Part shown: piece after piece, positions 6,001-7,538 of the stretch
How positions within the stretch are numbered: position 1 is the stretch's first letter
Layout: the number at the start of each line of letters is the position of its first letter
Origin: Elusimicrobiota bacterium
Lineage (GTDB): Bacteria; Elusimicrobiota; Elusimicrobia; UBA1565; UBA9628
Direction of reading: 5' to 3'
Assembly: GCA_028717865.1 (NCBI GenBank)
Contig: JAQUMZ010000121.1
Span: forward strand, 1 to 7,538
Length of the DNA: 7,538 bases
Position numbers and translations under genes: made by a program
The notes under the pieces: generated by a model
Databases searched by the model: none
Told to the model about the DNA's origin: nothing
What the model saw: the letters and a program-made list of their open reading frames with translations, nothing else

Positions 6001-7538
6001 CCGGTCTGCAAATCCAGGACGCGGCCGACTATGGAGCCGTCGGCGTAGAAGGTCGCCCCGACGCGCAAGGCCCCGGTGAAGGCGAAGGAGGAGTAGCTCT
6101 GCCCGTACGCCATGGTCTGCCCTTTATCCCAGGCCTCGACCGCGAAACTCGAGGTGCCGCAGCCGCTGCCATGCAAGCGCAGGCCCTGGGCGTTGGGGCC
6201 GCTCGCGCCCACGGTGCCGTCGAAGCGGTTGAGCAGCCAGTGGGAGTAGAAGCAACCCTCTCCCGGCGCCAGATCGCCCTGGAAGAAATACGCCGGGCCG
6301 TTGGCCACCGACTGATACACATAGGAATAAGCGTAGCCGCTGGCTTGATTGAACCTGAGCTTGCCCGCGTCCACGCACAGGTCGCCGCTCGCCTGCAGCT
6401 TGGCCCAGTTGTTGCCGACCGGCTGAACTCCGGAGCAGGAATAAGCGCGCTCGAAATCGTCGTAAAGCTGGCCGGAGGCCTCGCCGCCGCCCAGAACGTA
6501 GGGCGGGAAGCTCACGTCGTCGAGCCAGATCCCGGCGTTGGCGGTGTATGAGCTGTAGGAGCCCCGCTCGTATTCCCAGCGGAAAGTAACGACGGTGTTG
6601 GACGCGGCGACCGGGATCACGGCCTGGCTCCAAGGCACCGCGGAGCTGATCGACAATCTTTGGGTGCCGTTCACGTAGAAACGCAGGTTGCCGTACAAAG
6701 GCGGGTTCGTCTTGTAGCGGAAAGAGGCGTCGCCCGAGCCGATGACGAATATCGGGACCTCCAACCAGCTAATCTGCGTCTGCGTGGAGTTCTCGGACAG
6801 GTAGCCGGCCGCGGCCGCCTGGGAGCCGGCGTAGCGGGTCGAGGTCTGTATATACCAGGAATGATCCGGACTTGTCTGCCAGGGCAGGGGATGATCCGGC
6901 CGGGTGGTGAGGGTCCCCGTGCCCTCGAAATCCTCGTCGATCCCGCCGCCGCCGCCCGCCTCCGGCCACCAGATCACGGGAGGGGCATGGGAGTCGCTCG
7001 TGAACTGCGGTCCGGAGCGGATGCCCTTGGCCGAGCGCATGGTGATGCGGGACGAACCGCCGAGCAGCGAGGCGTAGATATTGGCTCCGAGCTCGGAAGC
7101 CGCGAAATTGACGTTGGTGAAGGTCGAAACGTAGTTCCCTCCGGCGAAGAAGGTGATCGCCGTGGCGCCGGCCTGCAGGGGACTGGCGATGGTGAAGCTG
7201 GACAAAGAGGCCAGGTCGGCGGCCGCGCCGATGTAAAGGCCGTTGCCGTTGAGCCGGGTGAAGACGCCGCTCGATATGTCCACCGCGCCGTCCAGGCGCA
7301 GGCTCAGCCATCCCGTCGGCGCGGTTATCACCGGCGCTCCCATGTGATACGGGTCCGAAGCCTCGAACCGGCCGCCCGTGTCATGGACCCAGACCTCGGA
7401 GGCCTTGAACAGCGCGCGATCCTGCAGCTTGAGGCCGCCGGAGTTTACCGTGACCGAGCCCACGGCCACCATGGTCGTGGTGGCCACGAGGAAATTGGCC
7501 TGGGGATGCGATATCGTGATGGGGCCGTTTATAGTGTG
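1..7538 (-). CDS. Giant multidomain extracellular protein, internal fragment (both ends outside window)
   Basis: One minus-strand frame runs from 7538 to 3 without a stop: 2,512 complete codons plus two bases of another. No start codon or ribosome binding site can be assigned, because the frame enters the window already open and leaves it still open. The translation is a mosaic of extracellular beta-rich modules: beta-helix, two MAM-like jelly rolls, a concanavalin-like domain, fibronectin III, a seven-repeat propeller, two beta-sandwich plus LecA-like lectin cassettes, a second beta-helix and five carboxypeptidase-regulatory-like repeats. Only nine Cys occur, in three domains. There is no transmembrane segment, coiled coil or catalytic signature that I recognise. 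A role in surface adhesion or glycan binding is inferred from the lectin-like modules; the real partner is unknown. Codon choice (G/C at third positions, one each of TTA, CTA and TCA) is uniform along the frame, so I see no frameshift. Coding status is very secure; function is not. Confidence 0.93.
3..113 (-). repeat. Carboxypeptidase-regulatory-like repeat e, cut by the window edge (residues 2476-2512)
   Basis: Only the first 37 residues are present: SIEGSAALPAGASGRLVLAAL, then RDGVPENRDYRDVAPY. The (I)EGSAALP...GRLVLAA opening repeats the starts of modules a, c and d, so the array evidently continues beyond base 1. The rest of the gene, including its stop codon, lies outside the window. Confidence 0.5.
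117..497 (-). repeat. Carboxypeptidase-regulatory-like repeat d (residues 2348-2474)
   Basis: The module starts ASLSGRLLYDG and shows FRVGVTTSPD, GGYTVAELPVPNTYYVIAFA and a closing VAVSMSSASGADIRLLDNG. After the TYYVIAF strand comes an acidic loop DTDYDQEPGGPEPLGYHG (about 228-281), a frequent insertion in this type of repeat and a possible cation site. At 127 residues it is longer than repeats b and c. Confidence 0.65.
504..794 (-). repeat. Carboxypeptidase-regulatory-like repeat c (residues 2249-2345)
   Basis: Immediately after the lectin domain, GALAGTVYYTGG starts a new regulatory-like module, followed by LNITANALQTAM, YYPYAITGLPPGWYNVSAAV and a closing LDVTVSLGS. The GLPPGWYNV strand pair is the clearest family signature in the series. 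It abuts repeat d. Confidence 0.65.
807..1214 (-). other. LecA (PA-IL)-like lectin domain, copy 2, with near-intact calcium motif (residues 2109-2244)
   Basis: A 136-residue module has the LecA-like order DVTVYKGQLLSIAAQGVWYS, a CGPGGTPG turn (LecA has WGPQG), NIGALIARV, WFAVGLGTAG, GNICLAMNDVSGAYYDNSGG and VLVEFG. The calcium-loop segment at 828-866 (NDVSGAYYDNSGG) lines up without gaps with the corresponding LecA segment as I recall it (NDVPGTYGNNSGS): Asp100 and Asn108 equivalents are kept and Asn107 is replaced by Asp. Three Cys are present (GACTDV, GCGPGG, NICLAM). The prediction is a calcium-dependent sugar-binding module within a giant protein rather than a free lectin; the sugar is not predictable. 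Confidence 0.65.
1245..1658 (-). other. Beta-sandwich module B, first half of lectin cassette 2 (residues 1961-2098)
   Basis: A 138-residue module begins APPGGVVAIATQTAHSG and continues with ALLRLRLSDTDAVLGAKLGG, VELGVAADDDGD, SADRMLARQW, then IPAGGSRDFFVTARVYA and VVVASSSSF. It follows the same plan as module A: LRLRLSD... strand, then a turn with D's before (D)RML or (D)KVIS, then a DFFVTARV or HYFLSLSY strand, then a V-rich end. The DDDGDHIYSSAD loop at 1428-1463 is the sharpest acidic, calcium-type loop in the window. It is followed after a short linker by LecA-like domain 2, exactly as module A precedes domain 1. Confidence 0.5.
1671..1934 (-). repeat. Carboxypeptidase-regulatory-like repeat b with a D-rich loop (residues 1869-1956)
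   Basis: This repeat runs from WTTASGSVTLQTP through ALIVQAMRSG, TWFLSVPAAASLDFRAFMDV to GTYVNVLVSG. It has the same strand order as repeat a. At 1728-1766 the translation gives DVDADGEFDSAFE, a D.D.DG.(F)D loop of the kind that binds calcium in dockerin- and EF-like loops. The spacing does not fit a strict 12-residue EF-hand, since Glu falls at position 13. It lies just before beta-sandwich module B. Confidence 0.55.
1935..2243 (-). repeat. Carboxypeptidase-regulatory-like repeat a (residues 1766-1868)
   Basis: The first of five related modules starts with the typical ADLSGSVSGG strand, continues with FYVLATTDPAG, then AYAFSALRAPATWYLFGFRS (the G-x-Y/W-x-L strand pair seen in carboxypeptidase D regulatory-like and Cna-B-like folds), and closes with VYLDGVGNVSGMDISLGD. 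It carries no catalytic residues. In this family the modules serve as stiff, protease-resistant spacers. Repeat b follows directly. Confidence 0.6.
2253..3080 (-). other. Beta-helix-like region with WxG...NW...P..GD.VVFD entry motif (residues 1487-1762)
   Basis: The region opens with VARVWAGG, a flexible GGAGSG stretch, then DNWNPRVLPQEGDRVVFD and DCDWTLPG. This W.G...NW...P..GD.V.F entry is common at the start of beta-helical stalks in giant bacterial surface proteins. It is followed by strand ladders: YLTVTDGMVIARGTLDLGGG, LTVPGELLVASSGTLDLG, LRVGTLRLTGDSFLRG, and later LVLHSTRPVRLAFDGW and STVTFTNSDG. The repeated GTLDLG turns (two copies about 24 residues apart) suggest successive coils. 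Two Cys occur (YDCDW, IGCATV). It ends near WAPDGG. The homology is to stalk-forming passenger regions in general; no autotransporter barrel is visible here. Confidence 0.6.
3047..3054 (-). repeat. In-frame G8 homopolymer in the coding strand
   Basis: Eight C's on the plus strand (G8 in the gene) encode part of an Ala-Gly-Gly-Ala linker between LecA-like domain 1 and the second beta-helix. The reading frame is continuous across it. One extra G would shift translation into a frame that stops at 2365-2367. It is either a chance product of a Gly-rich linker in G+C-rich DNA or a slippage-prone tract. Confidence 0.8.
3093..3479 (-). other. LecA (PA-IL)-like lectin domain, copy 1 (residues 1354-1482)
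   Basis: This 129-residue module resembles the galactose-binding LecA/PA-IL fold of Pseudomonas aeruginosa (121 residues): an opening FDLWAATG, then VRTGQQLHVESSGTWS, a HGPNGT turn that matches the GPxG turn of LecA, then DLGALVGRIQGG, WFFLGSS and ALYLAMSDDDYSN, closing in AGSVTVRYY. In LecA the stretch after 'YND' supplies the calcium ligands. Here the loop at 3117-3146 reads SDDDYSNAAG, shorter than in LecA and copy 2, with acidic residues kept but the paired Asn lost, so calcium and sugar binding may be altered. A long Tyr/Gly/Pro insertion (PPQYYYGGGYYSG, about 3378-3416) lies near the start. Family membership is inferred from motif order. Confidence 0.6.
3531..3920 (-). other. Beta-sandwich module A, first half of lectin cassette 1 (residues 1207-1336)
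   Basis: The module starts near VQAYNLLLSSLPV and carries ALDLWTADGSANWSSLNVVL, then an Ala/Ser-rich strand with SAYDPGWDKVISS, then RHYFLSLSYGSLPVGARVQL and finally ADFGVLPG. The order (a first strand with S/L-rich V.L.G, a D-containing turn followed by D.(V/M)(I/L), then a strand (Y/F)F(L/V) and a closing V-rich strand) is repeated in module B at 1245-1658. Similar modules recur in large surface proteins of uncultured bacteria; I do not know a settled family name. It lies directly before LecA-like domain 1. Function is unknown, perhaps a rigid spacer that presents the lectin. Confidence 0.5.
3942..5093 (-). repeat. Seven-repeat beta-propeller (residues 816-1199)
   Basis: Seven repeats share a pattern of A(V/L/I)A(V/L)D followed some 8-14 residues later by (V/L/I)(F/Y)VAG and often by F.V.(K/R)Y. 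Repeat starts lie near 5042, 4853, 4688, 4523, 4361, 4199 and 4049, giving spacings of 63, 55, 55, 54, 54 and 50 residues. Examples are AVAVDTVADRVFVVG, GLAIDGDSGDLLVAG, GIALNQGWGGVFIAG and DVAVATNGAVYVAG. This is the layout of SBBP/NHL-like propellers in secreted bacterial proteins, one repeat per four-stranded blade. The seventh repeat is shorter and may be completed by strand HGDFVSADG before repeat 1, a common ring closure. Such propellers act as binding platforms; no catalytic residues are evident. Confidence 0.75.
5121..5537 (-). other. MAM-like jelly-roll domain, copy 2 (residues 668-806)
   Basis: A 139-residue domain opens with VDFESGFGSLPW and ends NIDNLSLPSY. It is rich in aromatic residues (EWNYGFFRFYIDG, WTGWNDWN, FRWEYSKN), as expected of a jelly-roll that stacks sugars or packs tight strands. 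It matches copy 1 (6498-6938) motif for motif, but without long identical stretches, so the duplication is old. Its position directly before the beta-propeller is probably structural. No calcium-site motif could be assigned with confidence. Confidence 0.65.
5553..5819 (-). other. Fibronectin type III-like domain (residues 574-662)
   Basis: An 89-residue module begins ITEPAGGWLTYISST and shows the usual FN3 order: an early strand ISVAWDSTW, then YRVQASS, then FYGLQPDTTYFVRISS with the L.P.T.Y.(V)R signature, and finally LGFFRTE. The Trp in SVAWDS and Tyr in TTYFVR sit where the FN3 core Trp and Tyr are expected. It acts as a spacer or linker between binding modules in many bacterial extracellular proteins, and here separates the concanavalin-like domain from jelly-roll copy 2. 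No RGD or other known binding loop is visible. Confidence 0.75.
5859..6461 (-). other. Concanavalin/LamG-like domain with four cysteines (residues 360-560)
   Basis: The stretch begins with YDDFERAYS and NNWAKLQASG, a start seen in bacterial concanavalin-A-like lectin/glucanase-fold modules (DDF.R...NW), and continues with alternating strands such as YFFQGDLAPG, LRLHGSGCG, VGATFYADGS and FDFKFSTRSL, closing near SATIVGLG. It is about 200 residues long, a normal size for that fold. It holds four of the nine Cys in the whole fragment (YSCSG, GDLCVD, EGCFYS, SGCGT), an even number that would suit two disulfides in an exported protein. The fold call is by pattern; the ligand cannot be read from the sequence. 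Confidence 0.5.
6498..6938 (-). other. MAM-like jelly-roll domain, copy 1 (residues 201-347)
   Basis: The domain opens with DEDFEGTGTL just after a poly-Gly linker and closes with WLDDVSFPPY. Between these lie SFRYKTN, LRFYVNGTQ and FRWEYERGSY. The same order of motifs occurs in the second copy at 5121-5537 (DFESGFGSLPW, FDFKTDTEWNYG, FRFYIDGVQ, FRWEYSKN, NIDNLSLPSY), which supports a true domain of about 140 residues. This is the jelly-roll layout of MAM-like and carbohydrate-binding modules in bacterial surface proteins: an FE.G start, a central (F/Y)-strand with K and T, a W/Y-rich strand and an acidic closing strand. No catalytic residues are expected. The ligand is unknown; glycan or protein binding is possible. 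Confidence 0.6.
6957..7538 (-). other. Beta-helix-like N-terminal region of the fragment (residues 1-194)
   Basis: Short beta-strand-like runs alternate with Gly/Asn/Ser turns, for example ITISHPQANFLVA, VTVNSGGLKLQDRALFKA, LSLRLDGAVDISSGVF and ITFFAGGNYVSTFTNVNF. This is the pattern expected of a right-handed parallel beta-helix or a filamentous autotransporter-like stalk. It has no Cys. It ends with IWWPEA followed by a five-Gly linker (about 6942-6956), which marks a domain border. The region continues upstream of the window, so its full length is unknown. The call rests on pattern only; a set of Ig-like sandwiches is the main alternative. Confidence 0.5.

Noticed and set aside
3624..6551. 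Plus-strand open frame of 975 codons
   Set aside because: Same antisense register, composition-biased translation, no start signals; ends at the complement of the gene's only TCA codon. The minus frame gives repeated, recognisable modules.
1..7538. Promoters, terminators, RNA genes, CRISPR or mobile element ends
   Set aside because: The coding frame fills the window. I saw no direct-repeat array, terminal inverted repeat, tRNA-like fold or hairpin with T tract that stands out from coding sequence.

Overview
The whole window is one protein-coding stretch. The minus strand carries a single reading frame that is open from base 7538 to base 3 (2,512 complete codons), with no stop codon and no visible start or end. 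It is an internal slice, about 260 kDa by itself, of a giant extracellular protein. I see no second gene, intergenic gap, RNA gene, promoter, terminator, mobile element or CRISPR array. The long open frames on the plus strand lie codon-on-codon antisense to this gene and are shadows.

The DNA is G+C rich, with codons mostly ending in G or C. The protein is rich in Gly, Ala, Ser, Thr, Tyr, Trp and Asn, poor in Lys and nearly free of Cys, which is typical of secreted beta-rich surface proteins. The mix of modules (WxG...NW...P..GD.VVFD beta-helix, fibronectin-III with 'SST' turns, 'LDLWTADGSANW' sandwich, carboxypeptidase-regulatory-like repeats) recalls giant mosaic proteins of Elusimicrobiota and similar uncultured bacteria. 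This assignment is inference only, held at about 0.4-0.5.

Reading in the direction of translation (descending coordinates), with residues numbered from the first codon at 7538: residues 1-194, beta-helix-like repeats; 201-347, jelly-roll (MAM-like) domain 1; 360-560, concanavalin/LamG-like domain with four Cys; 574-662, fibronectin type III; 668-806, jelly-roll domain 2; 816-1199, a seven-repeat beta-propeller; 1207-1336, beta-sandwich A; 1354-1482, LecA (PA-IL)-like lectin domain 1; 1487-1762, a second beta-helix-like region opened by the WxG...NW...GD.VVFD motif; 1766-1956, two carboxypeptidase-regulatory-like repeats; 1961-2098, beta-sandwich B; 2109-2244, LecA-like domain 2; 2249-2512, three more carboxypeptidase-regulatory-like repeats, the last cut by the window edge. 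Domain borders are estimates made by eye.

The most interesting points are two copies of a [beta-sandwich + LecA-like lectin] cassette, the second of which keeps a nearly complete LecA calcium-site motif and sits inside an array of carboxypeptidase-regulatory-like repeats, and a very regular seven-repeat propeller. The natural reading is a long, multivalent, probably calcium-stabilised glycan-binding or adhesive surface protein. No catalytic domain is recognisable in this slice. Signal peptide, secretion or sorting signal and anchor must lie outside the window.
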